Shown here: positions 19,726 through 28,475 of the stretch, one piece after another
How positions within the stretch are numbered: the stretch's first letter is position 1
Layout of the letters: every line of letters begins with the position of its first letter
Assembly: GCA_964478235.1 (NCBI GenBank)
Contig: CAYZGX010000006.1
Coordinates: 1 to 60,050 of the forward strand
Source: 2-02-FULL-45-10 sp964478235
GTDB lineage: Bacteria; Patescibacteriota; Patescibacteriia; Magasanikbacterales; GWA2-37-8
Direction: 5' to 3'
Length of the DNA stretch: 60,050 nt
Position numbers and translations under genes: made by a program
Notes under the pieces: generated by a model
The model's input: the letters and a program-made list of their open reading frames with translations, nothing else
Told to the model about the DNA's origin: nothing
Database searches by the model: none

Positions 19726-20922
19726 ATGTTAGGATTTGGCAAAAAAGAAACAGCCCCGCTTGAAAAACCGATTGACGCTTCGGCTTCTGTTGCCGTCACT
19801 GCTATTCCTGCAGATTTTTATGGCGGAGCCAACCCAACAATTACTTTTAAGGAAGTTGCCAAGGTGATCACCGCTCGCGAAGAAGGCACAATGACGCCGG
19901 GCGATAAAAAGGCACTAGACACAGCCACCGCTGCCGGCTCTGGTGCGCCGCTCCATCCAGCAAACCTGGCAAGTAATCATAAAAAAATCGCCTTTCTCGG
20001 GGGCGGGTTGTTTATTTTATTCGTTGCTGGTGCAACTGGTTACTATCTCCTTACTGCCAAAAAACCAACACCAAAACCAGTGGCCAAAGCACCACAAATT
20101 GCCGTGCCAGTTGAGCCAGTTCCAGTTATCTCTTCAACGCCAGTCGTGGTTGAGCCAGTCGTTACCCCTCCGCCGCCACCAACAATCAGTGATGCGCGTT
20201 TAGAATTTCCGTCAATTCTGCTCGGTCGTTCGGCTGATCTTGATAACGACGGCCTCACCGATCTAGAAGAAGAGATTTTTTCCACTGACACAACTATCCC
20301 TGATACTGATGAAGATACACATACAGATGGTACAGAAGTTTTCTTCCTCTATAATCCAGATGGTAAAGAGCCTGTCCGCCTCATCGAAAGTCCAACTGTT
20401 AAAGAATATGTAAACCAAGCAGTTAATTATCGTTTGTATTACCCAGCTACTTGGCTAGCCGACTCAATTGATGCTGGTTTCTTGGATGTTTTGTTTAGCA
20501 CCACAAACGGTGATAATATTGAAGTCCGTGTTTTTGAAAAAGATAGTAATCAGTCTTTTGCTGACTGGTTTGCAGTCAATGCGCCACAAGAACAATATGG
20601 TAGTCTCGTTGATTTTGAAACTCGCTTTGGTGACAAAGCACTGCGCCGCTCAGATAAATTAGTTTACTACTTTGTTTCAGGGTCAAAAGTATATGTGATG
20701 GTGTATCACACCACCAACGCCACTATCGTGAGCTACCCAACAATTCTTGAAATGATGGCGCGCAGTTTCCGAGTTGATGGACAATCATTTGTTTTGCCTT
20801 CACAACAACCGCTGACAGTTATTCCAGAGCCGGCGCCAAATGAAGAAAGCGCAGTCGTTACCTCAACGCTTGAAACCGCCACTACTACAGAAGAAGTTCC
20901 TGCTACTGGTATTACCCTATGA
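19726..20922 (+). CDS. Membrane protein with calcium-binding repeat and beta-rich C-terminal domain
   Basis: AAGGAGG lies at a good distance before the ATG, unusual for host genes here. A cytoplasmic segment (1-85) precedes one transmembrane helix (about 88-110), then a Pro/Val-rich stalk, one DLDNDGLTDLEEE / DTDEDTHTDGTE pair, and a domain of about 130 residues from NYRLYYPATWLADS that looks like a PsbP/Mog1-type beta sheet fold. It ends in a Thr/Glu-rich tail. It shares the repeat type of the two genes upstream and overlaps ybeY by four bases (ATGA). Confidence 0.65.
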   Translation: MLGFGKKETAPLEKPIDASASVAVTAIPADFYGGANPTITFKEVAKVITAREEGTMTPGDKKALDTATAAGSGAPLHPANLASNHKKIAFLGGGLFILFVAGATGYYLLTAKKPTPKPVAKAPQIAVPVEPVPVISSTPVVVEPVVTPPPPPTISDARLEFPSILLGRSADLDNDGLTDLEEEIFSTDTTIPDTDEDTHTDGTEVFFLYNPDGKEPVRLIESPTVKEYVNQAVNYRLYYPATWLADSIDAGFLDVLFSTTNGDNIEVRVFEKDSNQSFADWFAVNAPQEQYGSLVDFETRFGDKALRRSDKLVYYFVSGSKVYVMVYHTTNATIVSYPTILEMMARSFRVDGQSFVLPSQQPLTVIPEPAPNEESAVVTSTLETATTTEEVPATGITL

Positions 20923-21350
20923 TCCGCGTCATCTTTGATTCCACTGTCGAGACCCCGATAACTAAAAAATTAGTTGAACATGTTGTTGTTGCTGCCAACC
21001 GGGTGGAGAAAAAAATTACCGGAGTGGTTGAAGTTACTATCGTTGGCGAAAAAAGAATTCGGCGTATCAACCGCGATTTTCGCGGTAAGGATAAAGTAAC
21101 CGATGTTATTTCGTTTGGTTGGCAAGAAGATAGTTTGGTGCCAAGCGATGTTCTCGGCGAAATCTATATCTGCTACAAACAAATAGAGCGACAGGCTAAG
21201 CATTTTAAATGCTCCACCAAAGAAGAATTTGCTCGTATGCTCGCGCATGGATTGCTCCATAGTGTTGGCTATGATCATATTTCCAAAAGTCAGGCGAGCC
21301 GAATGTTTCCCCTCCAAGAACGCATTGTTTCGTCAGTTATGAAATCCTAG
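20919..21350 (+). CDS. ybeY: Endoribonuclease YbeY
   Basis: This metal-dependent RNase takes part in 16S 3' maturation and ribosome quality control. The zinc-binding motif HGLLHSVGYDH is complete near residues 108-118, and the upstream signature RGKDKVTDVISFGW matches the family. At 143 aa it is of normal length. Its ATG overlaps the stop of the preceding gene, suggesting translational coupling, and dgkA follows by 3 nt, an order (ybeY-dgkA) common in bacteria. Confidence 0.95.
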   Translation: MIRVIFDSTVETPITKKLVEHVVVAANRVEKKITGVVEVTIVGEKRIRRINRDFRGKDKVTDVISFGWQEDSLVPSDVLGEIYICYKQIERQAKHFKCSTKEEFARMLAHGLLHSVGYDHISKSQASRMFPLQERIVSSVMKS

Positions 21351-21353
21351 TCT

Positions 21354-21719
21354 ATGAATATTCACCAGTTCACAAGTAGTCTGAGGCACGCTGGTCGGGG
21401 ATTGGTCTACGTCTTTAAAGGCGAGCAAAATTTTCGCCTCCAAACAGTCGGCGCTCTTTTGGTCATCGCTTGTATCATTGCTTTCCCCCTGTCCACCTGG
21501 GAGCGAATTCTCCTTTTAATTTTAGTGATGATGGTTCTCACGATGGAATTGGTTAATACCGCTCTTGAGCGCTTCACTGATTTGCTCAAACCGCGCCTTA
21601 ATTACTATGTGGGGACAATCAAGGATATTATGGCTGGAGCGGTCCTTATCACTTCGCTTGGAGCGGTGATTATTGGCGGAATTCTGCTTTTTCCGCACTT
21701 TATGACTTTGGTTAAATAG
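21354..21719 (+). CDS. dgkA: Diacylglycerol/undecaprenol kinase
   Basis: A small integral membrane kinase for diacylglycerol or undecaprenol. Three transmembrane helices are visible. The catalytic signature ELVNTALERFTDLL (about residues 62-75) and the early R..HA..G motif are present. The Gram-positive enzymes of this size are undecaprenol kinases, so substrate is inferred rather than seen; recycling of the lipid carrier would suit the polysaccharide cluster in this window. Confidence 0.9.
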   Translation: MNIHQFTSSLRHAGRGLVYVFKGEQNFRLQTVGALLVIACIIAFPLSTWERILLLILVMMVLTMELVNTALERFTDLLKPRLNYYVGTIKDIMAGAVLITSLGAVIIGGILLFPHFMTLVK

Positions 21720-21727
21720 TGTATACT
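21699..21727 (+). promoter_or_regulatory. Promoter of ftsA
   Basis: TTTATG (21699-21704), 17 bp and TATACT (21722-21727), embedded in the end of dgkA. The start would be near 21734, leaving about 7 nt before the ftsA ATG. Confidence 0.6.
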
Positions 21728-21740
21728 ACCCCCGTACTGT

Positions 21741-23009
21741 ATGAAGAAAGACCATCAACTTATCGCCGGTCTCGATATCGGATCCTCCACGGTCCGTATT
21801 GCTGTTGGTCAGGCTATGGCTACCAACGACATTGATCGAGGGGAAGAATTGCAAATACTCGGAGCTGGCGAAGTTCCGTCTGTTGGCGTTCACAAAGGGG
21901 TGGTTAATAGTATTGAAGATGTTGTTTCGTGTGTATCGGCTTGTCTAGAAGTCACCGAGCGCATGGTTGGTGTACCGATCAACTCTATTTGGGTTGGTAT
22001 TTCTGGTCTACATATCGTCTCTCAAACCAGTAAAGGCGTTGTGGCAGTCTCCAAAGCCGATAATGAAATTACTGAAGAAGATGTGGCTCGCGCTATCGAT
22101 GCGTCGCGCACTATTGCGACCCCGCTCAACTACGAAGTTCTTCATGTATTACCGCGCAGTTTTAGTATTGACGGGCAAAGCAAAGTCAAAGATCCGGTTG
22201 GTATGACGGGTATCCGCCTCGAAGTAGATTCTCAGATCATTCTTGGTTCATCTTCTCAAATTAAAAATCTCACTAAAGCTGTCTATAGAACAGGACTTAA
22301 TATTGATGATCTTGTTTTATCTATTCTTGCTACCGCCGAAGCTGTCATCACCCCTCGTCAAAAAGATATCGGGGTAGTGGTAGTTAATATCGGTGTATCA
22401 ACCACCAGTTTGGTAGTGTTTGAAGCGGGGGATATCCTCCACACAGCTATTTTGCCAATTGGCTCGGAACATATTACCAACGATATCGCAATCGGACTCC
22501 GCACTTCAATCGAAGTCGCTGAAGCAGTAAAAGTTGAATATGGCGACTGTGCTCCAGCCGAAGTTTCCAAACGTGAAGAAATCGACCTCTATGATCTTGG
22601 TGCTGCCGGACACGAAATGGTCAAAAAACAATACGTCAGCGAAATCATTGAAGCTCGGGTTGAAGAAATTCTCCAAAAAATCGACGCTGAACTGATGAAA
22701 ATTAAACGTAACGGGCTTTTGCCAGCTGGGGCTATCTTCACCGGCGGTGGTTCAAAATTACCAGGTCTGATTGAGACAGCCAAAAAAGTCTTGCGTTTGC
22801 CAGCTGTTCTTGGCTATCCGCTCCATGTGACAAGCGTCACCGACAAAGTCAACGATTTAGCTTTTTCCACAGCTGTCGGGCTCGTAAAATGGGGGAATAC
22901 CATGCAGGGCTACGGCTACACTGCTCGCCCTGACCGTGGCGGTTCAATGAAAAAGATGGGTCGGATGTCGAGCCAGCTTAAAAAATGGATTAAAACCCTG
23001 ATTCCGTAA
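21741..23009 (+). CDS. ftsA: Cell division protein FtsA
   Basis: This actin-like ATPase tethers FtsZ to the membrane. The phosphate loop GLDIGSSTVRIAVGQ is at residues 10-24, the second phosphate motif is VNIGVSTTSLVVF (about 215) and the adenosine motif IFTGGGSKLPGL is near 330. The SHS2 subdomain occupies roughly 85-195. The C-terminus SSQLKKWIKTLIP is a plausible membrane-binding amphipathic helix. Its partner ftsZ lies directly downstream with its own promoter. Confidence 0.95.
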   Translation: MKKDHQLIAGLDIGSSTVRIAVGQAMATNDIDRGEELQILGAGEVPSVGVHKGVVNSIEDVVSCVSACLEVTERMVGVPINSIWVGISGLHIVSQTSKGVVAVSKADNEITEEDVARAIDASRTIATPLNYEVLHVLPRSFSIDGQSKVKDPVGMTGIRLEVDSQIILGSSSQIKNLTKAVYRTGLNIDDLVLSILATAEAVITPRQKDIGVVVVNIGVSTTSLVVFEAGDILHTAILPIGSEHITNDIAIGLRTSIEVAEAVKVEYGDCAPAEVSKREEIDLYDLGAAGHEMVKKQYVSEIIEARVEEILQKIDAELMKIKRNGLLPAGAIFTGGGSKLPGLIETAKKVLRLPAVLGYPLHVTSVTDKVNDLAFSTAVGLVKWGNTMQGYGYTARPDRGGSMKKMGRMSSQLKKWIKTLIP

Positions 23010-23019
23010 GACTTTTAGC

Positions 23020-23049
23020 TTGACAGTGCGGAACGAAAGACGATACACT
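23020..23049 (+). promoter_or_regulatory. Promoter of ftsZ overlapping a terminator-like hairpin
   Basis: TTGACA (23020-23025), 18 bp and TACACT (23044-23049). The -10 box runs into CTAGAG (23048-23053), which pairs with CTCTAG (23066-23071) followed by TTTTTG, so the end of the ftsA transcript and the ftsZ promoter share bases. Confidence 0.65.
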
Positions 23050-23091
23050 AGAGTGCGTAGCTCGGCTCTAGTTTTTGTAATACTGACCGAA

Positions 23092-23110
23092 TGAATACAA
23101 AATGTATTCA
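23092..23110. promoter_or_regulatory. Palindrome in the ftsZ leader
   Basis: TGAATAC (23092-23098), 5 nt and GTATTCA (23104-23110) form a perfect inverted repeat about 37 nt before the ftsZ ATG. It could be an operator or a leader hairpin; the sequence alone does not decide. Confidence 0.45.
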
Positions 23111-23146
23111 TGAGCCAGCCCTTACTTGATATATAAGCAATGTTTT

Positions 23147-24388
23147 ATGCCACAAGTTAAACCTGATATTGAAGCTTTTGCAAAAATTAAAGTAGTTGGT
23201 GTGGGCGGTTCTGGCGGTTCGGCGGTGAATCGTATGGTGGCGAGTAAAATTCGCGGTGTTGAGTTTGTTGTTATGAACACCGATATTCAAGCGCTCCATC
23301 ATAATAGTGCTCCAACCAAAATTCATATTGGTAAAAGTGTTACTCGTGGCCTTGGTGCTGGTATGGATCCAGAAATTGGTCGCAAAGCTGCCGAAGAAGC
23401 TCAGAACGAAATTCGCGAAGCCCTCAAAGATTCTGATATGGTGTTCATCACCTGTGGTATGGGTGGCGGGACTGGTTCTGGCGCTGCGCCAATTGTCGCT
23501 GAGGTCGCCAAAGAAATGGGTGCGCTCACTGTCGCTGTCGTTACCAAGCCATTTTCATTTGAAGGACCACAGCGTAGTTCTATCGCGAGCAAAGCTTGGG
23601 AAGAGTTGGCAAAAAATGTTGACACCATCATCACTATTCCCAACGATCGTATTTTACAAGTGATTGATAAAAAAACAACTTTGCTTGATTCGTTTAAAAT
23701 TGTTGATGATATTTTGCGCCAAGGTGTGCAAGGTATTTCTGAGCTCATCACTATCCCTGGTCTTATCAATGTGGACTTCGCTGATGTGCGCACTATTATG
23801 CGCGACACGGGCTCGGCTCTTATGGGTATTGGGACTGGTACTGGTGAAAATCGAGCGATTGAAGCTGCCAAAATGGCAATCTCCAGCCCACTTCTTGAGT
23901 TATCCATCGACGGAGCTCACGGTATTCTCTTTACTATCACCGGCGGCCCTGATCTCACCATGAACGAAGTAAGTGAAGCTGCTAAAATTATCACTTCTTC
24001 AGCTTCGTCTGATGCTAAGATTATTTTTGGTGCCATTATTGATGAATCCATGACTGGTAGCATGCGTATCAGTGTTGTGGCCACAGGTTTTGATGATCGT
24101 CGTCCAAGCATTCTCAAAGATGACGAGTCAACCGGTCAGTCACTTTTCACCGCTGGTAAATATATGCCAAGCACTTTCCTCCGCAAGGCTCAAAAAGAAG
24201 AAGAGGAAGAAGAAAAACGTTTTAAAAACTTCACTCAAAAAAATCAGCCGATCACGCCTCCTCGTCCTGAGCCATCAGTGGCTAATTCGGTGAATATGAA
24301 TCAGGTACCAAGCGCCACTCCGGCCAAGACCAGCGCCGATGATGAAATTGAAATCCCAGCTTTTATCCGCCGTAAAATGGGTATGTAA
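23147..24388 (+). CDS. ftsZ: Cell division GTPase FtsZ
   Basis: This tubulin homologue forms the division ring. The ATG at 23147 is chosen over an in-frame TTG at 23126. The N-terminal IKVVGVGGSGGSAVNRM, the tubulin signature GGGTGSGAAP (about residue 108) and the T7 loop region NVDFADVRTIM are all present. A variable linker from about 345 leads to the conserved C-terminal peptide EIPAFIRRK, which binds FtsA and other partners. Length is 413 aa. The gene has its own promoter plus possible read-through from ftsA. Confidence 0.97.
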   Translation: MPQVKPDIEAFAKIKVVGVGGSGGSAVNRMVASKIRGVEFVVMNTDIQALHHNSAPTKIHIGKSVTRGLGAGMDPEIGRKAAEEAQNEIREALKDSDMVFITCGMGGGTGSGAAPIVAEVAKEMGALTVAVVTKPFSFEGPQRSSIASKAWEELAKNVDTIITIPNDRILQVIDKKTTLLDSFKIVDDILRQGVQGISELITIPGLINVDFADVRTIMRDTGSALMGIGTGTGENRAIEAAKMAISSPLLELSIDGAHGILFTITGGPDLTMNEVSEAAKIITSSASSDAKIIFGAIIDESMTGSMRISVVATGFDDRRPSILKDDESTGQSLFTAGKYMPSTFLRKAQKEEEEEEKRFKNFTQKNQPITPPRPEPSVANSVNMNQVPSATPAKTSADDEIEIPAFIRRKMGM

Positions 24389-24396
24389 CCCGCCTT

Positions 24397-24852
24397 ATGC
24401 GTTGCCCGGTTTGCAATCATCCTGATGTCAGTGTTGTCGATACCAGGTCTGCCGAAGACGACTTGGCGGTGCGCCGTCGTCGTGAATGCGAAAAATGCCT
24501 CTATCGCTTTTCAACATTCGAAGAAATTGAACTGTTGGATATTATCGTTGTAAAACAAAACGGCGAGCGCCAGAGTTATATGCGCGAAAAAGTAGAGAAT
24601 GGTATTCGCCGTTCGCTCACTAAGCGTCCTTACACCCAAGAAAAATTTCGTCGCCTCATCCATAATTTAGAGCGCGATATTCAAAAAAAACGTCGCCGTG
24701 AAATCGCTAGCAAAGAAATTGGCGAACTTGTAATGAAACATTTAAGCACCTTTGATAAAGTCGCCTACATTCGTTTTTCGAGCGTCTACCGCGATTTCAA
24801 AGATGTTAAGACATTTGAACGAGAGCTGAAAAAGATTAATAAAAAAGTATAA
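24397..24852 (+). CDS. nrdR: Transcriptional regulator NrdR
   Basis: This zinc-ribbon/ATP-cone repressor controls ribonucleotide reductase genes. CPVC (3-6) and CEKC (31-34) form the zinc ribbon, with the typical VDTRSAEDDLAVRRRREC between them, followed by an ATP-cone domain (about 46-136). The 151 aa match the family. No ribonucleotide reductase gene or clear NrdR box pair is seen in this window. It starts 8 nt after ftsZ, so it is probably read through from the ftsZ promoter. Confidence 0.95.
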   Translation: MRCPVCNHPDVSVVDTRSAEDDLAVRRRRECEKCLYRFSTFEEIELLDIIVVKQNGERQSYMREKVENGIRRSLTKRPYTQEKFRRLIHNLERDIQKKRRREIASKEIGELVMKHLSTFDKVAYIRFSSVYRDFKDVKTFERELKKINKKV

Positions 24853-24861
24853 GGCACGGCT

Positions 24862-25287
24862 ATGTATAAGCACGAAAAAAAACCTACAGCAGTTGCCTCG
24901 GAAGTGATAGGCGCAGAAGTCTCTAACGAAGCTCCGCTTACTTCGCTATCAAAAAAAGCGACACCAGAAGAAATTCATGAATTGCTAGAAAAGAATTTGA
25001 AGTGGTCGCAGATTATTTACGAACAAAACAGAAAAATTTCTCACACGCTCATGTGGTCGGCGGTCGCGAGCTGGTTGCGCTTTTTGATTATCGCTGTTCC
25101 TTTTGCGTTAGCTATTATTTACCTTCCTTCCTTCCTCCGGACATTTGAACAGAAATACGGTGCTTGGCTTAAAGTTTTTCAAAATCCAGCTAGTGCAGTT
25201 GTCTCGCCACCAGCTATTCAAGATCTCGTTAATTTATTACCACTCACTGATTCTCAGCGTGAGCAGGTAAAAGCCATGATGAAATAA
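24862..25287 (+). CDS. Single-pass membrane protein of unknown function
   Basis: I do not recognise a family. The 141-residue protein has an acidic N-terminal part, an amphipathic helix (EEIHELLEKNLKWSQIIYEQNRKI, read in parts), one transmembrane helix (about residues 70-92, SWLRFLIIAVPFALAIIYLP) and a short outer tail. It lies between nrdR and pyk in the same direction with small gaps. The layout suggests a structural or assembly role at the membrane, but nothing in it points to an activity. Confidence 0.6.
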   Translation: MYKHEKKPTAVASEVIGAEVSNEAPLTSLSKKATPEEIHELLEKNLKWSQIIYEQNRKISHTLMWSAVASWLRFLIIAVPFALAIIYLPSFLRTFEQKYGAWLKVFQNPASAVVSPPAIQDLVNLLPLTDSQREQVKAMMK

Positions 25288-25309
25288 ATTTAGTCGTTGA
25301 AGGAGAACT

Positions 25310-26746
25310 ATGTTTAAACATACAAAAATTGGGGCAACTATTGGACCGTCATGCGACAGTGCTAGCATACTCGAAAAAATGGTGAAGTCAGGCATGAACT
25401 TCGCTCGTCTTAATTTTGCGCATGGGACTTATCCGTCGCACACGAAACTTATCAAAACAATTCGCGCGGTGGAGAAAAAAACCGGCGAACCAGTAGCGAT
25501 TTTGCAAGATCTCCAAGGTCCGCGTATTCGTGTCGGCACGCTGCCTGAAGCGGGGATAGTGACAAAAGTTGGTCAAAAAGTCACTTTCGACACTTCGATT
25601 AAAGACTATGCTGGTAAAGCGATTCCTGTTGACCACAAAGAGCTTCATCGGTTTATCAAAAAAGATCACCGTATTTTAATTGACGATGGTCGAGTAGAGG
25701 CAGTGACTATTAAAGTTGTCGGCACGGTAGTGACCGCTAAAATCGTTCAAGCCGATCTCATTAAATCTCACAAAGGGATTAATCTGCCAGATAGTCATGT
25801 AGCTATTCCGGCTTTGAGTGACAAGGATAGATCAGATTTACATTTTGGTGTTCTCGCTGGTGTTGATATGGTTGGCCTATCGTTTGTTAGTTCTCCAAAA
25901 GATATTCACGATGTTAGAAAATTAATTGCTGAAATTGCTAAAAAAGAAAAAATAACTTTACAGCCAATTGCAATTATCGCCAAAATTGAACGAGTTGAGG
26001 CGGTAGCAGCCATTGCTGAAATTGTTGAATCAGCCGACGGTGTCATGGTTGCTCGGGGCGATCTAGGGCTCGAGCTTCCAACGGGTGAAGTGCCGGTTAT
26101 TCAAAAAAGAATTATTGAAGAAGCTAATCGCCAAGCCAAGCCGGTGATTGTGGCAACACAACTCCTCAACTCAATGCAAACCAGTCGTCGCCCGACTCGC
26201 GCTGAAGCTTCTGATGTTGCTAACGCTGTAATTGATCATGCTGACGCATTACTTCTTACCAATGAAACAGCCAGCGGTGACTACCCAGTTTTAGCAGTCA
26301 AAACAATGTCTGATATTATCAGGTCGACCGAATCGTCAGTCTATGATGATCTGCCGTTTATTCCAACGTATAAAAAGAATCTGCCAATTGATACCGTGCT
26401 TGCGAACGCAGTTCGCCTCATGACTGATGAAACAGATATTCATGCTGTGGTCGCAGCCTCAAACGACGGCATGATTGCTCGACTCCTAAGTCACGTGCGT
26501 TCTGAAGTTCCAGTATTTGTAGCCACGACGACAACTATTTTGTGGCGACAGCTCAACATGTTGTGGGGTGTTATGCCGGTAAAACTACCAAGCTATGAGG
26601 CAACAGCTGATAAAAGTTTGCAGAAAATAATAAAAACGCTTGTAAAAAATAAACAACTTAAGAAAAAACAAAATATTCTAGCAGTTATTGGTGAACCAAT
26701 CGGCGAGACCGAAGCGGTCGATATGATTGAAATAAAAAATGTCTAA
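25310..26746 (+). CDS. pyk: Pyruvate kinase
   Basis: The enzyme converts phosphoenolpyruvate and ADP to pyruvate and ATP, the last step of glycolysis. The start TKIGATIGPSCDS, the substrate-binding region NFARLNFAHGTYPSH, the catalytic-lysine signature IAIIAKIERVEAV (about 222-234), the metal-binding MVARGDLGLELP and the TNETASGDYP motif are intact. A C-terminal allosteric domain is present (from about 350). AAGGAGAA lies 6 nt before the ATG. It is followed by a strong terminator shared with the convergent glyA. Confidence 0.97.
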   Translation: MFKHTKIGATIGPSCDSASILEKMVKSGMNFARLNFAHGTYPSHTKLIKTIRAVEKKTGEPVAILQDLQGPRIRVGTLPEAGIVTKVGQKVTFDTSIKDYAGKAIPVDHKELHRFIKKDHRILIDDGRVEAVTIKVVGTVVTAKIVQADLIKSHKGINLPDSHVAIPALSDKDRSDLHFGVLAGVDMVGLSFVSSPKDIHDVRKLIAEIAKKEKITLQPIAIIAKIERVEAVAAIAEIVESADGVMVARGDLGLELPTGEVPVIQKRIIEEANRQAKPVIVATQLLNSMQTSRRPTRAEASDVANAVIDHADALLLTNETASGDYPVLAVKTMSDIIRSTESSVYDDLPFIPTYKKNLPIDTVLANAVRLMTDETDIHAVVAASNDGMIARLLSHVRSEVPVFVATTTTILWRQLNMLWGVMPVKLPSYEATADKSLQKIIKTLVKNKQLKKKQNILAVIGEPIGETEAVDMIEIKNV

Positions 26747-26748
26747 CT

Positions 26749-26779
26749 AAAAACCCCGACCAGTTGGCCGGGGTTTTTG
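26749..26779. terminator. Bidirectional terminator between pyk and glyA
   Basis: AAAAACCCCG (26749-26758) pairs with CGGGGTTTTT (26769-26778). The A and T flanks serve both convergent genes. Confidence 0.9.
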
Positions 26780-26781
26780 TT

Positions 26782-28029
26782 TTACATGAGAGTAGGGTAG
26801 AGAGGGAAACGCTTCATAAGCTCTTTGACTTCAGAGCGGATGCTCGCCAGCACAGTGTCGTCGGAGTGATTCATAAGTGCTTTATCAATCCAGCCCGCCA
26901 CCAATTCCATTTCAGCTTCTTTGAGCCCGCGAGTGGTAATCGCTGGTGTGCCGAGACGAATACCAGATGGATCCATCGGTGAGCGAGGGTCGTCGGGAAT
27001 CATATTCTTGTTGACGGTAATACCAGCTTTATCAAGAGCGATTTGGCCAATTTTACCGGTGAGACCTTTGGTGGTTACATCGATCAATAATAGATGGTTG
27101 TCGGTGCCGCCGTGGCATAAGGTGTAACCTTTTTCACGGAATACTCGCTCCAAGACTTTGGCATTCTTTTTAATCTGATTAGCGTAGTCCTTGAAAGCTG
27201 GTTCAAGCGCTTCTTTGAAAGCCACCGCTTTGGCAGCAATATTATTTTCGTGTGGGCCACCTTGGAGGCCAGGGAAGACAGCTTTATCAATTGCCGGAGC
27301 ATGAACCGCTTTGCACATAATCATCCCGCCACGAGGGCCACGAAGGGTCTTGTGAGTTGTAGTAGTGACGACATCAAAGAGGGGTACTGGGTTATTCATT
27401 TGTCCGCCAGCAATCAAGCCGGCGATATGAGCAATATCAGCCATAGTGAGAGCACCGACCTCGTCAGCGATTTTTTTAATTTCAGCATAGTCAATTTCAC
27501 GAGAATACGCCGAGTAGCCAACTAAAATCATTTTTGGTTTGTGCTCTAGCGCCATTGCTCGCAAATTGTCCAAATCAATTTTTCCTTCAGCATTTGTTTT
27601 ATAGCGGATGAAATTAAAAATCTTGGCCATCGCAGTCACCGGATGTCCGTGGGTCAAATGTCCACCGTGTGACAAGTCCATACCAAGAATAGTGTCGCCT
27701 GGTTTGAGGAGAGCGAAGTACACTGCAATATTAGCTGGCGCGCCAGAGAGTGGTTGTACATTAACATGTTCAGCTCCAAAAAGTTGTTTGGCGCGGTCAA
27801 TCGCTAACTGCTCCACTTCGTCAATAAATTCACAACCGCCATAGTAGCGTTTGCCAACATATCCTTCGGAGTATTTGTTGGTTAAAACTGAGCCAAGCGC
27901 TTCCAAGACAGCGGGGGATACAAAATTTTCAGACGGAATCATCTCCAGTCCTTCTTCTTGGCGTTCCTGTTCGAGTTTAATACTTTTTAAAATAGCTGGG
28001 TCAAAATCTTTGAGAGTATGGGTGTACAT
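26782..28029 (-). CDS. glyA: Serine hydroxymethyltransferase
   Basis: This PLP enzyme interconverts serine and glycine and charges tetrahydrofolate with a one-carbon unit. Visible family blocks: MIPSENFVSPAVLEALGS, NKYSEGYVGKRYYGG, NVQPLSGAPANIAVY, and the PLP-lysine segment VVTTTTHKTLRGPRGG with Lys near residue 229. Length 415 aa is standard. A GAGGAGG sits 25 nt before the ATG, too far to use; an in-frame ATT lies nearer to it. The minus-strand promoter at 28106-28134 serves it. Confidence 0.96.
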   Translation of the reverse strand: MYTHTLKDFDPAILKSIKLEQERQEEGLEMIPSENFVSPAVLEALGSVLTNKYSEGYVGKRYYGGCEFIDEVEQLAIDRAKQLFGAEHVNVQPLSGAPANIAVYFALLKPGDTILGMDLSHGGHLTHGHPVTAMAKIFNFIRYKTNAEGKIDLDNLRAMALEHKPKMILVGYSAYSREIDYAEIKKIADEVGALTMADIAHIAGLIAGGQMNNPVPLFDVVTTTTHKTLRGPRGGMIMCKAVHAPAIDKAVFPGLQGGPHENNIAAKAVAFKEALEPAFKDYANQIKKNAKVLERVFREKGYTLCHGGTDNHLLLIDVTTKGLTGKIGQIALDKAGITVNKNMIPDDPRSPMDPSGIRLGTPAITTRGLKEAEMELVAGWIDKALMNHSDDTVLASIRSEVKELMKRFPLYPTLM

Positions 28030-28105
28030 AAAAAATAGCCACTGCTGAATAAATCCTCCTCAAAAGTACACGATTTAGATCATACGAAAGGGTTAGAATG
28101 GGATT

Positions 28106-28134
28106 ATAGTAACATTAACTATCTGTAGAAGCAA
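28106..28134 (-). promoter_or_regulatory. Promoter of glyA
   Basis: On the minus strand TTGCTT (plus 28129-28134), a 17-bp spacer and TACTAT (plus 28106-28111). The leader is about 70 nt. It lies back to back with the divergent promoter at 28148. Confidence 0.55.
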
Positions 28135-28147
28135 TAGGTTGTTTTGG

Positions 28148-28176
28148 TTGACTTTATAAACCTCAACAGCTAGTAT
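28148..28176 (+). promoter_or_regulatory. Promoter of the 28232 cassette gene
   Basis: TTGACT (28148-28153), 17 bp and TAGTAT (28171-28176). A leader of about 48 nt ends in AGGAGG, 6 nt before the ATG. Confidence 0.65.
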
Positions 28177-28231
28177 TAAAGTAAGAAGTCAAGCGATTCA
28201 TTTCACCCTTTTTCCTCGCAGGAGGTTGGTC

Positions 28232-28441
28232 ATGGGTCGACAATTGGAAAAAAACACGAAAAGTAAAGTAAGGCTGAACATTGGCAGGCTTCTGACCTTC
28301 AGAAGTGTGGTTCCGCTCAAGCCCCGGAAATCTGTGGAGGAGATGACTTGGGCCGACATCACTGTCAGTACCTTGTGTCCCACCCAAGCGGAGCTCGAGG
28401 ATGCCAAGCGCCGCCACCCCGAACGCTACGCGTCCGACTGA
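28232..28441 (+). CDS. Small basic protein of unknown function (GC-rich cassette gene)
   Basis: This 69-aa protein has no family I recognise. The ATG at 28232 is fixed by a strong AGGAGG and a clear promoter. The N-terminal half is Lys/Arg-rich (GRQLEKNTKSKVRLNIGRLL); the C-terminal half ends in an acidic-basic helix (QAELEDAKRRHPERYASD). Third positions in the last 20 codons are almost all G or C, unlike glyA and the next gene. It is a complete transcription unit with promoter, leader, ORF and a long hairpin, like the cassettes at 31.8-33.4 kb. Confidence 0.6.
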   Translation: MGRQLEKNTKSKVRLNIGRLLTFRSVVPLKPRKSVEEMTWADITVSTLCPTQAELEDAKRRHPERYASD

Positions 28442-28475
28442 CTGAGAATTCTATTTTTCGGGCGCGACTACCCAT

